DNA from: Adiantum capillus-veneris
Taxonomy: Eukaryota > Streptophyta > Polypodiopsida > Polypodiales > Pteridaceae
Assembly: GCA_014529385.2 (NCBI GenBank)
Contig: CM043949.1
Coordinates: forward strand, 141,582,858-141,646,857
Length of the DNA: 64,000 nt
Reading direction: 5' to 3'
The position numbers were made by a program, and so were the translations under genes. Within the stretch, counting starts at the first letter, position 1. Every line of letters begins with the position of its first letter. This document shows positions 10,127-23,231 of the stretch, one piece after another. Below the pieces are notes generated by a model. The model worked only from the letters and a program-made list of their open reading frames with translations, was not told the origin of the DNA and made no database searches.

Positions 10127-10641
10127 CACTTTGAGGGCATCGACCACAACAAATTTGACAACATCAACACTTTGTAGTCGACACCGACAACACAAAATGT
10201 TTAAAGATTTGCAGTAGGCATTCACCTTTGACCTTAGACATCAGAGAAAGACCATTTTTATTTTGTATTTGGCCTAAACCATACTATTTAATTCTCTAGG
10301 GCATCGACCACAACAAATTTGACAACATCAACACTTTGTAGTCGACACCGACAACATAAAATGTTTAAAGATTTGCAGTAGGCATTCACCTTTGACCTTG
10401 GACATTGGAGAAAACCCATTTGACCTTAAAGATTTGCAGTAGGCATTCACCTTTGACCTTATACCATACACTTTGAGGGCATTGACCACAAAAAATTTGA
10501 CAACATCAACACTTTGTAGTCGACACCGACAACACAAAATGTTTAAATATTTGCAGTATGGATTCACCTTTGACCTTAGACATTGGAGAAAGCCCATTTG
10601 TATTTTATATTTGGCCTATACCATATTATTTAATTCTCTAG
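10127..10641. repeat. tandem repeat, about 164-178 bp, three units
   Basis: Units begin with GGGCATCGACCACAACAAAT at 10135, 10299 and 10477 and run through TTGACAACATCAACACTTTG and TTTGGCCTA. The middle unit has an internal partial duplication of the GATTTGCAGTAGGCATTCAC segment. The unit size is in the range of nucleosome-sized satellites, but three units are only a small array. Confidence 0.85.
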
Positions 10642-11499
10642 GAAAAGGAATTTTGTTCCTACATCCTGTTGTTAAATTCTCCAAGGGAGGATACTTTGAA
10701 TTTGGGTGCGACTATGACACACGCATGGAGGCTTGTTGGGGTGTGCAACACATGTACATCCCCTCTATTACTTGACACCCCCTCTACTTTGGAATCCTAT
10801 ACTTTGACATCATCTGTTATGCCATTAGATGCTTTCTCCTATTCTATAAAAGAAGCCTAAGCTACACACTTTGTATCCAAGCATTATCATGCACTACCCC
10901 ATCATTTGAACCCACTTTGTACTCATCATTTGAATCCTAGTTTACTGTTAATCCGCTTATTATTTTTTACTTTCATTAGTGTCAATATCTCTCTCTAGTC
11001 TCTTAAAATTAACTTACTAAACTATGCATGAATTTTGTTTTTGCAATAATGCAATTTTCTTTCACCTAGCACAAGAAGATCGATCATCCAAAACTTTCAT
11101 CTCCATTTTCACAACAATTATGAAAGTTTGACCGAATATAAGTGGATATGAAGAGTGCTATACCAAAAAAATAAATTGCTCATCACTCACATCCACTATG
11201 GTAACCTTGAGAGGGCTTTTGTCTATATCAACTTGGGGAATCATGTATTCACGAATATGGTCTAAGACTTGGACCACATTTAGGTGAATAGACAATTGAC
11301 ATGCATTTTTCTTGTGATAGCTTAAAGGCTTCCATTGCTTCACCATTCTCTCTAGATTTGAGTAGGCATCATCATCATTAAAATAAGCTCTGACTAGAGT
11401 TGGTTTCCCTCATAAGTTTCTTATTTAGACTAAGACATTGATTTGATAAGGCTGAATTGGTGTCTAAATTAAACTCCATTTGAATGGATTTCCCTTATG
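10642..11499. other. no gene recognised
   Basis: No coding motif was found. A short minus-strand open frame (11158-11346) starts VKQWKPLS, resembling VKKQWEPLS in the retropepsin remnant at 13340-13714, which hints at related decayed gypsy sequence. Confidence 0.3.
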
Positions 11500-12545
11500 C
11501 CTCAAAAAAAATGCCATCTCCAGTTGAGTATGATTAGCCTATTGGATATGGGTCAGGTCTATTTGGTTGTTAGGTGTTTGGTATGGCTAATTCTCTGGCA
11601 TCTAGTCAAGCGGTTACCCGATGGAGTGCACACTAGGGCATCTTCACTCATAGCAAGCACACAGAATTTTGCCAAGGACGAACAAGCATTAGGAATTATC
11701 ATCACTGCTTGCATGACAACTATGTGCATTTCATAGACGAAGGCAAACATGCACGTGAAGCTTGGCATGTTCTAGAGAGAAATTTCGGAGCTAGGGCCAA
11801 AAGAAGTAAAGTTAGTCTCAAAAGACAACTTTACAAGATCACTATGACTGAACGGAAGGACATTGCTAGCTTAGTAAATAGGCTTAAGAGAATTGTCACA
11901 TAGCTCACTCGAAGTACCAGAAGATGACAAAGTGGCCGTACTTTTAAGTGCACTTCCACATTCTTATGACCACTTAGTCACCATTCTTGAAGAAAACAAA
12001 CCGGCTCCACCTTTCCAAGATGTCATCAACTCAATCCAAGCAGAAGAAAGAAAGAAAAAAGATTCATTAACATCATCAGGATTGCTTTTGTCATGACATC
12101 TCAAGGGGAACATATTCACCATCGACAAGTGGAAGAAAGTATTATGAATGTGGAAGAATGGGACACGTAGTGAAAGACTGCTACACAAATAAACCTTGCA
12201 ATAAATATGGTACAAAGGGACATCCTCCTTGATGCTACTCAAATGGAGGCAGTAGCAGTGGAGAAAGAAACAATAGTAGAAGCAACAATAGAATCTACGA
12301 AGGGAAGAGACCTATCAAAGGATCAGCTCACATGGTAGAAGACAAAGAAGAAGATGAAGGCAAGAACAACCTTGTCTTCTATGATGACATACTTTGAAGA
12401 TGCATCCTCTCTACTTGTAGGGGAGGACCTTTATCACCCTGTGTGGATTTTGTCAACCTGTGTGGATTTTACCATCTTGTGTGGATACCAACTTATCATT
12501 ATGTGTGGATATTGCATCTTCAATATTTTGTCTTAGTCCAAATCC
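11500..12545 (+). pseudogene. copia gag remnant with zinc knuckle
   Basis: The capsid-like part reads HAREAWHVLERNFGARAKRS and KRQLYKITMTERKDIASLVN (11709-11903), then after a frame change LLSALPHSYDHLVTILEENK (11893-12096), all typical of the copia UBN2/Gag family. A degenerate zinc knuckle follows near 12138-12182 (YECGRMGHVVKDC, first Cys lost). Protease, integrase and RT are missing; an LTR-like sequence starts 14 bp after the region ends. It is a gag-only, non-autonomous derivative, or an internal deletion of one. Confidence 0.75.
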
Positions 12546-12558
12546 CAAGGGGAGGATT

Positions 12559-12875
12559 GTAAAGTGTGGGTTTTGTCCTAGAGTCTAAGTGAAGGAGGGA
12601 AGAGGGGAATTATCCCACATGTAATGGAGTCATGTTGTAGAGCTACTTGAAGCTCACTTTCATGAATAAACAACACGGTTCAAGTTTGCACTCCATGCTT
12701 GTCTATGGTGAGCCTATGCTAAGCTAAGTCAATACTCAAGATTGAGTTTATGAGTCCAAGCTAATCTATCTTGGAACCTAATTCACTTGAGTGATAATCT
12801 TGCTTACACACACTCACACACTTGCCCTATGTTTCTCTTTCATCCATCCTAGCTAGCACAATCCCATTCCCATCA
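12559..12875 (+). repeat. putative copia 3' LTR
   Basis: The purine stretch AAGGGGAGGAT precedes TGTAAAGTGTGGGTTTTG at 12559, and CCCATTCCCATCA near 12875 offers a CA end. No second copy exists in the window and no target duplication was found, so both ends are provisional. Confidence 0.4.
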
Positions 12876-13339
12876 GTATTCATCTTTTTTCTCTGTTCAA
12901 ATCCCAACTAAATATTCATTGTCTAGTGTGTTGAACTACTCGAGGCTTGTTCTCCTTCAGATGGTATTCTTATACTCTAATTCCTAAACTCATTGTCATC
13001 ATTATCCAATTTTTCCATACCCGATGTATTCTCATCTGATATTTTTCAATCAGCTCCCTCACCTAAAGATCTATCACTCAGACTAACTGGTCTCTCCTCC
13101 TAATTTGAGTTAGTAAAATTTCCAGGGTATTGTTGTCATTCTTCCTTTGCTTTCTTCTTATCTAGCAGAACTACCTTTAAGGTGATTTCAACAATGGGAA
13201 AAATATGAGGCTAATATTTGTTCTATCTTTTGGGTCCCATATTTCCTGCATAACTTCTATGGTCACATGGCTCTTTTCCAACTTATGGTGTTGTTTGTCC
13301 TTACCTAGATTTTGCGGTGTTGACCCTATATTGTCAAGG

Positions 13340-13714
13340 TCTAGCTAGCGTAGTCATACATGGCCCCTAAACTTATGATCCAAGGTCTACCCAACAACAC
13401 GTTGTAAGCACCTTCCACGTCTATCACTAGAAATCTAGTTTTAAACTTCTCAAGACCCACTTTCATCTATAAATTCTCTACTAAGCCACTAGCTTGCACT
13501 ATCCTGTGGTTTGCCATCCTTATCTTTTAAGGTGCAAGCTTAATTTTTCAATGATTCCTGATTTTTGTATGATATGCTCGCTGAGTATGTTTACTCTAGC
13601 ACCCCCATCTAGAATTACTGATGACAGTGGTTCCCACTGTTTTTTCACCTTGTAGTCAATTTGAATGGCCGATAGTTTCTCGTCCTTAGTATTAGACCAT
13701 GATGTTTCCATCAC
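13340..13714 (-). pseudogene. gypsy retropepsin remnant
   Basis: Minus-strand translation gives VILDGGARVNILSE (active-site motif with DGGA in place of DSGA/DTGA), and further on GAYNVLLGRPWI, the second conserved motif of Ty3/gypsy proteases. Two reading frames and a stop separate the motifs. No RT or integrase was found nearby, so this is an isolated fragment. The NVLLGRPW motif resembles NVNLGRTW in the extra protease-like domain at 52400-52900. Confidence 0.7.
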
Positions 13715-14418
13715 TTTAGATTCCTTCTATCTCTACTTCCTTATGAACTTAGTAGCCTCAGGTAGCATCCTTGTGATGACATGATACACATAAGCTAGGA
13801 TTTCCAGCCTCTGAGCTCCTGAAGCTACCGGTGAAAGCCTCTAAATGGATTGAGTTTCTGAGCACTTTGGTCTCTCTGGCCTCCTTTGCACTAGATCCTA
13901 ACTGATGTGAACTTTCAATACACTTTTCTCGTGCCACTTATCCTCTTCCTTGGTCTCTCCCTTAGCTTTCTAGACATACCTTTGTTTTTTGCACTTTTGA
14001 GCCTCTTCGCTTTGCTTTTGAAACTTTATGGTGGATCAAACAATGAACCATTCATGTTGGAAATGAACATGGTGATTTCATTTGATAGCATTGTGAATAC
14101 AAAGGGTTTCTTTATACATGCTTGTCACATGGACCTTTTTTTTGTACACACACTTCTCAAATACACATGGCAGCTTCTTGTTGATACACATTTCTTGACT
14201 TTATCAATGGCACATGCAAATGTCTATGCATATGAGCACCGCAACAACCCTCCCCCTTTGTGGGTATTGTTTGCACATAATACAAAAGGGTACAACACCT
14301 ACAAAAACTACTTCCCCTCAAACACAAAAGAGGATGAAAGAACAAAATTTCCTCCCCTTGACACATGGATGTAGGCACACAAATCCTTTCCTCACACAAA
14401 TATAGGTAGGAAAACACA
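13715..14418. other. no gene recognised
   Basis: There is a 155-codon plus-strand open frame (13907-14374) with a hydrophobic start and no recognisable domain. I treat it as chance or decayed sequence. The copia target copy AGCCT lies at 14419-14423. Confidence 0.3.
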
Positions 14419-14423
14419 AGCCT
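14419..14423. repeat. target-site duplication AGCCT, left copy
   Basis: Repeated exactly at 20057-20061 behind the 3' LTR. Confidence 0.9.
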
Positions 14424-14710
<287 letters not shown>

Positions 14711-14712
14711 AC

Positions 14713-14724
14713 TGGTATCAGAGC
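14713..14724 (+). other. primer binding site, tRNA-iMet
   Basis: TGGTATCAGAGC, two bases after the LTR, is the standard complement of the 3' end of initiator methionine tRNA used by plant copia elements. Confidence 0.92.
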
Positions 14725-15730
14725 AGGGTTTGCGCTTGCCGTTTTCGCGTCCTTCGAAGCTGTTTGTGCAGTCGCAAGCTTCATCCGAGCTATGCTTCAG
14801 GAGTTGTATTTTTCAACTCCACTTTTGCTACAGGTACAGGTACAGAACACAGGTGCAGGTTGTTCAGAGACTATTTTGGGATGGTATATAGCCGCTTTAT
14901 GGCTATTATGTGCTATTGAGATGGTGTTTATGGGCTGATTAGGAGCACTTTTTGGCATCGACATTGTCTCGAGTTTTTCAGGCATCTATCTCCTCACAGG
15001 TTCTTGCATACATACAGGACTTCCAGGTTTTTTACAGGTTGCAGTGTTTAGCATCACCACAGATTTCAGTGGGAGTACTTGATGAGGATATGCATTATTT
15101 TGGCACTTTTGATAGTGCTTGAGCTCTTTTGAGAGCAGTTTTACTCCCCGCAGGGATTTGTTTACTGCTTGCACATTTTGTTTGGCGTTTGTTTGAGCGT
15201 GTATACTGCTCCTTGCACTATTGTTGATAGTGGATGTACGTTGAGTTGCGGAAACTGCCATATGTACCTTTTGTGAAGCCGATTTGGCTTGTTTTTTGCA
15301 GTCCCGACCGTTTTTGAGACTCGGTTCGAAGGCCCTTTCTGAGACTGGGCTGGTTTCTTGTCTGCATAACCTTTTGTGAGGGTCGATAGCGTGAGGTTTT
15401 CTTGAGCTGGGGGATTCTCAAATGTTGAGATCCTTTCGGTGATACATGTTGCTGGAGTACCCCTTTTTTGTGGCCTCACCCTAGGACATGTATAGAGAGG
15501 GCTAGGTGCATTTGACGCCGTGTTGGTAGTCTTGGGTTAGCTTTTGACTTTTTATGCACAGTTAGTGGTTGATGCGCCTGACTTATGCTCTGAGAGCATT
15601 ACTTTTTATGCGTTACTGATCTCTTGTGACAGTTTTGGATTGAGATTCTGACAGTTTTTCTGAGGAAACTCTGTCGATTTTTTTCCAGAATTACCAGTGT
15701 TTATTGCCAAATTATCTTTAGCTTGCAGCC

Positions 15731-18700
15731 ATGTCATCTAGTGGTGAAAAGGATATTTATAATATTCGGAAATTTCATAAGACAAATTTTGCTATCTGGA
15801 ACAGTAGATTCAAGATGTTCTTATACAAAAAGGCCAGCTGGATCCTATCATGGAGCACCCAAAGGGTGAGTATGCAGATGTTGAGTGGGAGAAACTTGAT
15901 GCTAAGGCCAAATCTACCCTCCGTTTGCATTTGGCCAAATCTGTGTACTTTACTATAGTTGGAGAAAGAACTGCTAGAGATGTATGGGATAAGTTGTGTT
16001 CTAGTTATTATGAGAACAAAAGTGCCACTAATAAGGTTTTCCTGATGAAGAAGTTGTTTGACCTTCGTATGAAGGAAGAGGGCACTATTTCTACTCACAT
16101 TAATGAGTTCAATATCATTTTCACTCAGTGACCACTCAGGGTTTGGTCTTCGATGAGGAAATCAAATGTATCTTGTTGCTATGCAGTTTACCCTCGTCTT
16201 GGGATACGTTCTGTACTGCGATTAGCAACTCGGCACCTCAGCACCTGGTACCGGTCTAGTGTACAATGACATCCTTGGGAGTCTGTTTACCAAGGAGATT
16301 CATAGGAAATCTCTGAAAGGCAAGAAGGATGGTGATGCGTATGTTGCTAGTGATAGACAGAGGAGTCGCACTCAAAGTCGTGCCAAAAGCAAGGAACGTA
16401 GGGGCTCACACAGTATGTCTTGGGGTTCTATGCGTAATGTCGAGTGCTATCACTTCCATAAAAAAAGGCATGTGAAGAAGGATTGCAGGAAATGGTAGCA
16501 AAGCAAGAAGGATAAAAAATCCGGTGAAACTTCTAAGTCTAATGATTCAAACAAGGGCAAAGCAAAGTTAGAGGAGATCAATGTGCTAGAGTCTTCAAAT
16601 GCTCCTATTGTAGGGACTCTTCTAGTGGTTGTTATGGCACTTACCTCTAATGTATTGGTCTTCACAACAGATCTACCTGTCGAGGCTCTTGTTACAGAAG
16701 ATGTGCAGTATGCACAGAATTGGATAGTAGATTCTGGTGCAAGTTTCCATGTGACACCACGTAGAGAGTGGTTCTCTACTTATTCTCACTCTTGTGGCAA
16801 AGTGAGACTTGGTGATGCTTATGAACTAGATCTACATTGAGGGTGTCGGAAACGTCAAATTGCATCTAAGGAATGGCACGCACTTTACTTTATGTAATGT
16901 CAGACATGTGCCCAAGTTTACTAAAAGCTTGATTTCTGTTGGTCAGCTTGATGATTTGGGCTACAACACCACATTTGGCAATGGTTCGTGGATAGTACGC
17001 AAAGGTAATCTTGTTGTACTCAGAGGTCAGAGCATGGTACCTTGTATTCCATGCATGTGTCAGATGTTGGTCATGATTACATATCTATAGTCGAGCTGCC
17101 GTCTACTGAGTTGTGGCATTGTCGGCTAGGTCATATTAGCCAAAAAGGAATGAGAACTCTGACTCGTTTTCCCTACTTATCTGTCTTGTCTTATGTTGAC
17201 TTTCCTATTTGTGAGCAATGTATCTATGGAAAACAGACTATGTCCATGCACTTACCATTGGGTCAAAAGCGAGCAGAACCTCTAGATTTAGTACATAGTG
17301 ATGTTTGTGGTCCTATGTCAACCAAGTTTCTAGGGGGGGCCAGCTATTTTGTGACATTCATAGATTACTCTACTTGAAATGTGTGGGCATATCCTTTGAA
17401 ACATAACGATCAAGTTCTTCCTGTGTTCCAGAAAATTTTAGCACTCGTTGAGAATCAATCTGGAAAGTAACTCAAGAGGTTGCGGACTGACAATGGTGGA
17501 GAGTATGTCTCCAAAAATTTTGACAATTTTTGTGCTAAAAAGGGGATTAAAAGGCAGTTTACAGCACCATACACATAGGCTCACAATGGAGTTGCTGAGC
17601 GCATGAATCGTACAATTCAGGAAAGAGTCACAACCATGCTTTCTAGAGAAAATCTCACACAAGGCTTTTGTGCAGAAGCTGTCTTGACTGCAATGCACAT
17701 TATAAATCGTTCGCCTAGTATGCCATTAAATTATAAGATTCCAAAAGAGTAATGGTCTAAATGTAAGCCCCACTACGACCATCTACGTGTTTTTGGTTGT
17801 GAAGCTTATGCTCGCGTGCCTAAACAACTTCGATAGAAGTTAGAGCCAAAGTCACACAAATGTATTTTCATTGGATATGGTGCAGATGGAGAGATGGGAT
17901 ATCTCTGGCACCGAAATCTCGTCGAGTCATCCGTAGTTCAGATGTGATCTTCAATGAGTCAAAGATGCATAAACAACCTATCAAGGAAGTAGAAATTCGG
18001 AGAGTCACTTTTGAGGATGTTGCCTCAGAGACAGTGAAGTCAACTCAACGGGCTAGTGATGTACCTTCCACGAGGCAATGCCCCAGAGGGAGCGGATAGC
18101 AATGGTCAAGGAGTGAGACGGTCTACTAGAGTCTCTCGTCCACCTGCGCGTTTCAAGCCAGGTCTTGATCACATCATGTTGATCGATTGCGGTGAGCTAA
18201 GCTGCTACCAAGAAGCCATGATGGCGGATGATGTGGTGAAGTGGGAGCAGGCTATGCAATCTGAGTATAACTCAATTCTGGCTAATGACACTTGAGACTT
18301 CGTAGAACAGCCAAATGATGCAAAAGCTTTACCTTGCAAATGGGTTTACAAGAAGAGATTTACCTCAGGTGATCCAAATCCAAAGTACAAGGCTAGACTG
18401 TAGCCAAAGGGTTCAAACAGCAAAAGGTAGTCGATTTTGATGAAATCTTCTCGCCTGTGGTCAAGATGACAACGCTTAGAACCATACTTGGTCTTGTAGC
18501 GATTGAGGACATGGAACTTGTCCAAATGGATGTGAAGACAACATTTCTTCACGGGGATCTCGATGAGGATGTTTACATGCAGTAGCCTGAAGGGTTTGTT
18601 CAGGAGAACGCATCTCGTGAGGAGCTAGTATGTAAGCTCAAAAAGACAGTTTATGGCTTAAAGCAGGGTTCGAGACAATGGTATCATAAATTTGATGCAT

Positions 18701-19724
18701 GTATGAGGTCTCAAGAATATGAAAGGAGCGAAGAGGATCATTGCTTGTACACAAGAAAGCTAGATGATGGCTCGATGATCATTCTAGTTTTGTATGATGA
18801 CATGCTTATAGCTAGGAAATCCATTGCAGAAATTGTCAACTTGAAGAAAACACTTAGCAATAGTTTTGCAATGAAAGATTTGGGAGATGCTACACACTTT
18901 CTTAGCATGCGAATCAAAAGAGATTGCAAATGTTGTATTCTTGAGTTATCTCAGGAAACATACATTGATCAATATGCAGGGGGGGAAACATTGAGTACCC
19001 CAATGCAGGCATTCTTGAAACTCAGCAAGGAAGATGCACCCAAATTTGATGCTGAGTGAGCTGAATTGGCTAAGGTACCATATACTTTGGCAGTGGGCAG
19101 TCTCATGTATGCTATGGTGGCCACAAGACCAGACATTGCTTTTGCAGTGGGAGTGGTGAGCTGATATATGGAAAATCCTGGCAGCAAGCATTGGGAAGCA
19201 GTGAAGCACATTCTTAGGTACCTCAAAGGTACGGTCGGTAGGTGTTTATGCTTCGGGAACAGTGATGCATCCATCGTGGGTTATGCAGATGCAGACTATG
19301 TAGGTTGTGTTGCCAATAGAAGATCGACATCTGGCTATGTCTTCATATTTGCTGGAGCAACAGTATCTTGGAGGTCATGTCTTCAAGATTGTACGTCATC
19401 TTCCACTATGGAAGCAGAGTACGTTGCATTGTCGGATGCAAGTAAAGAGGCCATATGGTTATCTCGCTTGGTAAAAATCTTGGCATTGATGAGACTCCAG
19501 TGATATATTGTGATAGTCAGAGTGCTCTTGCATTGGCAAGGAATCTCGTGTTTCACTCCAAATCGAAACACAATGAAGTCAGGTATCATCTCGGGAGAGA
19601 TTTCTTGGCCAAAGAGCTCATTGATTTGGTCAAGGTACACACTGACGACAACCCAACAGATGCTTTGACGAAAGGCTTAGCTTTGGAGCGGTTTACACAT
19701 TGCAGTGAGTTGATGGGTATAGGT
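15731..19724 (+). pseudogene. copia gag-pol, decayed
   Basis: Gag starts at ATG 15731 (MSSSGEKDIYNIRKFHK) and continues with KSVYFTIVGERTARDVWDKL. Its zinc knuckle at about 16440-16490 is degenerate (CYHFHKKRHVKKDC, second Cys lost). Protease is WIVDSGASFHVT (about 16722). Integrase shows HCRLGHISQKGM with CEQCIYGKQT (17100-17240), [20 protein letters not shown] and NGVAERMNRTIQ, giving the D-D-E residues. RT shows [21 protein letters not shown]-like residues across frames, YGLKQGSRQWYHKF and YDDMLIA. RNase H ends with NPTDALTKGLALE and stops at 19725-19727. Stops and frame changes occur in nearly every domain. It belongs to the same family as the remnant at 8312-9690. Confidence 0.92.
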
Positions 19725-19785
19725 TGAAGCCACTAGATTGCTTCACGATTGTACATACCAGGTCACTTGGGCTGCGTTGGCCTTC

Positions 19786-19796
19786 AAGTGGGAGTT
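19786..19796 (+). other. polypurine tract of copia element
   Basis: AAGTGGGAGTT immediately precedes the TG of the 3' LTR. The copia elements ending at 9770 and 60136 have nearly the same tract. Confidence 0.85.
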
Positions 19797-19937
19797 TGTT
19801 GGGATTCATGCCAACTGGCCGGACATCCCACTTACTACTAACCCATCTACTAACTTAACCATGTATACACTTATTCTTTAATACAACAGAATAAGGAGCT
19901 GCAAAACAGGATAACGTTGATGTGCGCTCCACCCAAA

Positions 19938-20015
<78 letters not shown>

Positions 20016-20056
20016 TCTCGCACTTGCACTCGCACACGCTTCCCGTGGCACCTTCA
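19797..20056 (+). repeat. copia 3' LTR (260 bp)
   Basis: Begins TGTTGGGATTCATGCC and ends GGCACCTTCA, followed by target copy AGCCT (20057-20061). It matches the 5' LTR except for scattered substitutions and a shorter TC run (19943-20013). Confidence 0.93.
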
Positions 20057-20061
20057 AGCCT

Positions 20062-20714
20062 ATAATACACACAAAAGTAAAGTGCACGTCCCCCAAACAC
20101 AAAGGTGGATACACAATACTTCCAGTAACACACACAACAAGATATGGAGACACACAAAGTGAGCGCTTCACATATACAGAGGGTTATTTTGTTGGTTGGA
20201 GGACCTTCTCCACCCGCACACAGGTGGTGCAACTTCCATTGTAGTCACTATGTTAATTGATGTTGTCGTTTTTTATTTTGTAGCCTATTGTTCTTGTTCT
20301 TCTTGTTGATTGTTGTTTATTACTTGTTATAAATTTTGATCACTTGATAGCTTAGCTACGTGATTTGGTGGATGTACACATGCGGTTGATGCCTTTGTTG
20401 GTATTACATACAAATCAAGAGGGGTGCACATAAATATGTCATAAGTGCATGCAAATACCGCCGTAGAGGAAGATCTTAATGTCTTATAGAGACAACAATG
20501 TCTATTCCTTTGACAGCAAATGTAAATGCACTAGCGTAGATAAAGATGTTCATTGCAATGAGTGATGCTCGGCGCTGGTAAATTTCCCAAGTGGAGAAAT
20601 AATGACCAAAATGTGGTGTATACCCGGCTCAAACTGCTCGAGCGGACGTGATACTCTCTCAGAGCATCTCGGTGCCTGATTGTTGGACTTTGCTCTGTTT
20701 GGAGCAATAGTAAT
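20062..20714. other. no gene recognised
   Basis: Flanking DNA of the copia insertion. No coding motif was found on either strand. Confidence 0.3.
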
Positions 20715-20832
20715 ATCTTACACTTGAAGATTAGATGCATCACTACTAAACTGATTTGGTTCGGAGGCTACATCCTCAAATCAAACACATCTATACTCAA
20801 TTTCTTTAATGGGCTTCTTATGCATCTTTGAT

Positions 20833-21816
20833 TCATTGAAAATGGCATGTGAGTGTCGAATGACTTTGTGGGATTCTGGGTGCTAGAGACGATAGCCCAT
20901 CTGCACCATAGCCAATAAAAATGCATTTGTGTGACCTAGAATCTAACTTGCGACGAAGTTCTTTGGACACATGTGCATATGCATCACATCCAAAGACACA
21001 TAAATGCTCATAGCTTGGCATTTTCCAAGTCCACAAATCCTCTAGAATCTTGAAATTCAAAGTAGAGCTAGGTGACCTATTGATAATGTGCAACGTTGTT
21101 AGAACATCTTCCCCCCAAACTTCTGGAGTAAGCTTCACCATAGAAATCATAGAGATAACTCGCTATTGAATCGTGCGATTCATTCTTTTAGCTACTCCAT
21201 TTTTGTGCAGGTGTGTACAGAGCAGTAAACTGCCTACAAATGCCTTTTTTATTGCAAAAATCCTTGAACTCCATGGAGACATATTCTCTACCATTGTCCA
21301 TGAGAAAAGCTTTGAGCTTTTTCTCTGATTGGTTCTCAACCATGGCGAGGAATTTCTGGAACATAGAAAAGACTTCTTCCTTACGCTTAAGGAGATACAC
21401 CCACACCTTTTTGGTAGAATCATCTATGAACGTGAGAAAGTAGTTTGTCCCCCTAGAGTTTTATGTGGCCATTGGACCACACAAATCACTATTCACCAAG
21501 TCTAGGGGTTCGCCTGGTTTCTTATTTAATGGCAAAGATGTCAGCCTAGTCTGTTTGCTGTATAGACAATGCTCATACAAAGAAAAATCCGTGTATCTAA
21601 CACAGGTAAGTAGCCAAAATGCTCAAGTGTTTTCATTACCTTCTGGATAATATTCCGTAGTCGGCTATGCCACAACTCAGTAAACAACAGCTCCGCAACA
21701 TAGATAGAGTGTTCGTCGACACTTGATACAAACATAGAGTACATGGATCCGTTTTTACGACCTTTCATCGTGACGAGCTTGACTATGCCCTGCATGGCGC
21801 ATAATAGGAAAACCAA
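20833..21816 (-). pseudogene. copia integrase remnant
   Basis: Downward from 21816: GAG-pre-integrase region with ELWHSRLRNIIQKVMKTLEH (zinc-binding His residues partly lost), then the catalytic core ([35 protein letters not shown]; 21163-21423) and the integrase end (VWGEDVLTTLHIINRSPSST, HLCVFGCDAYAHVSKELRRK, CIFIGYGADG; 20833-21150). Several frame changes divide it. No RT follows. Confidence 0.85.
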
Positions 21817-21879
21817 TCTCTATGCAATATGACATGAAAACTTGCACCAGAATTGAGATTTCAATTTTGTGCGTAACCC

Positions 21880-22800
21880 TCATCCTATGCAACCATCTGG
21901 AGTGAGATCCGATGTGAAAATGATAACATTTGAGGGATATGTTGTCACCTTAGCATAAATCACTGATGGCATAACATTCATCACTAAAGGAGGAGCATCA
22001 TCTATTGTAGTGGTAAGCATGGGAGACTCAACCACGTTGATCTCCTCAATCTTTACTATACTTTTTTCTTTGTCAGACTTATCTTTTTGCATGTTTTTTT
22101 GGTCTCTTAGAAGAATGCGACAATCCTTTTGGTAATGACCCTTTTTATGGCAATAGTAACAATCGACATTTCTGACACTGTGCTCTCTATTAGAGTTCAT
22201 GTTTTTGCTCGGACTATGAGGATTTTTCTCCCTACTTTGTCTTTTGTTCTTGTTATTGTCACGGCCTCTTTTCTTTGTTGAACTGCCATCCATAAATGCA
22301 TCTCCATGACTAGCACCTTCAAGAGATTTACGCGAAATCTCTTCAGTGAGAAACGCATTTGTGACATCATTGAACACTAACTTGCCATCGGGAGCTGAAT
22401 TGCTAATGGCCATGCAAAATATGTCCCATGAACTCGGTAGAGAGCATAACAGGAATATAGACTTGAGTTCGTTGTCAAACTCACTAAAGCCTTGAGATGT
22501 CAATTGGCTTAACAAGGAGTTGAACTCATTTAAGTGTCCAAAAATTGTGTTACCTTCTTTCATGTTGAGCTTCTTAAGATTTTTCATGAGAAAAACTTTG
22601 TTGGATGCACTTTTGCTCTCCCATGTTAAACGTAAGATATCCCATAGATCCTTGGTTGTCGTCTTCCCTATGATAGTGAACAACACTAACTCGGCTAGAT
22701 ATAGACGTATCATAGCCATGGTTTTCACATCCAAAAGCTCCCACTGAGCCTACGTATATCCATCACCCCCTGCATGCTCTTTCACAAGAAAAGCGTCTCT
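21880..22800 (-). pseudogene. copia gag, long open segment
   Basis: An open frame of 284 codons (21880-22734) encodes TMAMIRLYLAELVLFTIIG, KSASNKVFLMKNLKKLNMKE, SLPSSWDIFCMAISNSAPDG, a basic region and an intact zinc knuckle CYYCHKKGHYQKDC. Upstream of 22734 the homology continues past one stop to about 22800, and the true Gag start is lost; the next 350 bp are unrelated. The frame ends just before the protease position (DLTPDGCIG). Compared with the gag at 56067, the first 60 or so residues are missing. Confidence 0.85.
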
Positions 22801-23146
22801 CAAGAGATCGCAAAAAAAGTGGTCAATGTGGGCTCAAAAGTCCCTTGTAAAAACGTGTGTCGATGTAGACTAGGAATGTCGGTGTCGATTTTTGCCACCG
22901 AATGAAAATGTACTCGATGCAGATGTCAGGCGTCACTCCTCTATGACAAAGGTACCTCGCCCGTGCATGCCATGAGTAAAACCACCGATGAAGTCGATGC
23001 CAAAAAGTGAAACCGATGTCGCCTTCTGCCATAGGACAGAAGTGACTAGTCAAATAACCATAGGGGAGATTCATCGATGTCGATGCCGATGCTGAGGTCG
23101 CCTCCCACCGTCAAACAGGAGTGTCGGATGCCAAAATTCCCTGCTT

Positions 23147-23151
<5 letters not shown>

Positions 23152-23228
<77 letters not shown>
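23152..23228. repeat. (CT)n microsatellite in copia leader
   Basis: A 77-bp CT run between primer site and gag of the minus-strand copia remnant. An alternating GT/GC stretch (23299-23330) follows. Confidence 0.95.

Positions 23229-23231
<3 letters not shown>

Noticed and set aside
10127-10641. CRISPR-like array
   Set aside because: Units are long and contiguous without unique spacers, and the genome is eukaryotic.
13907-14374. 155-codon plus-strand open frame
   Set aside because: Low-complexity hydrophobic start, no domain, no neighbours that support it.
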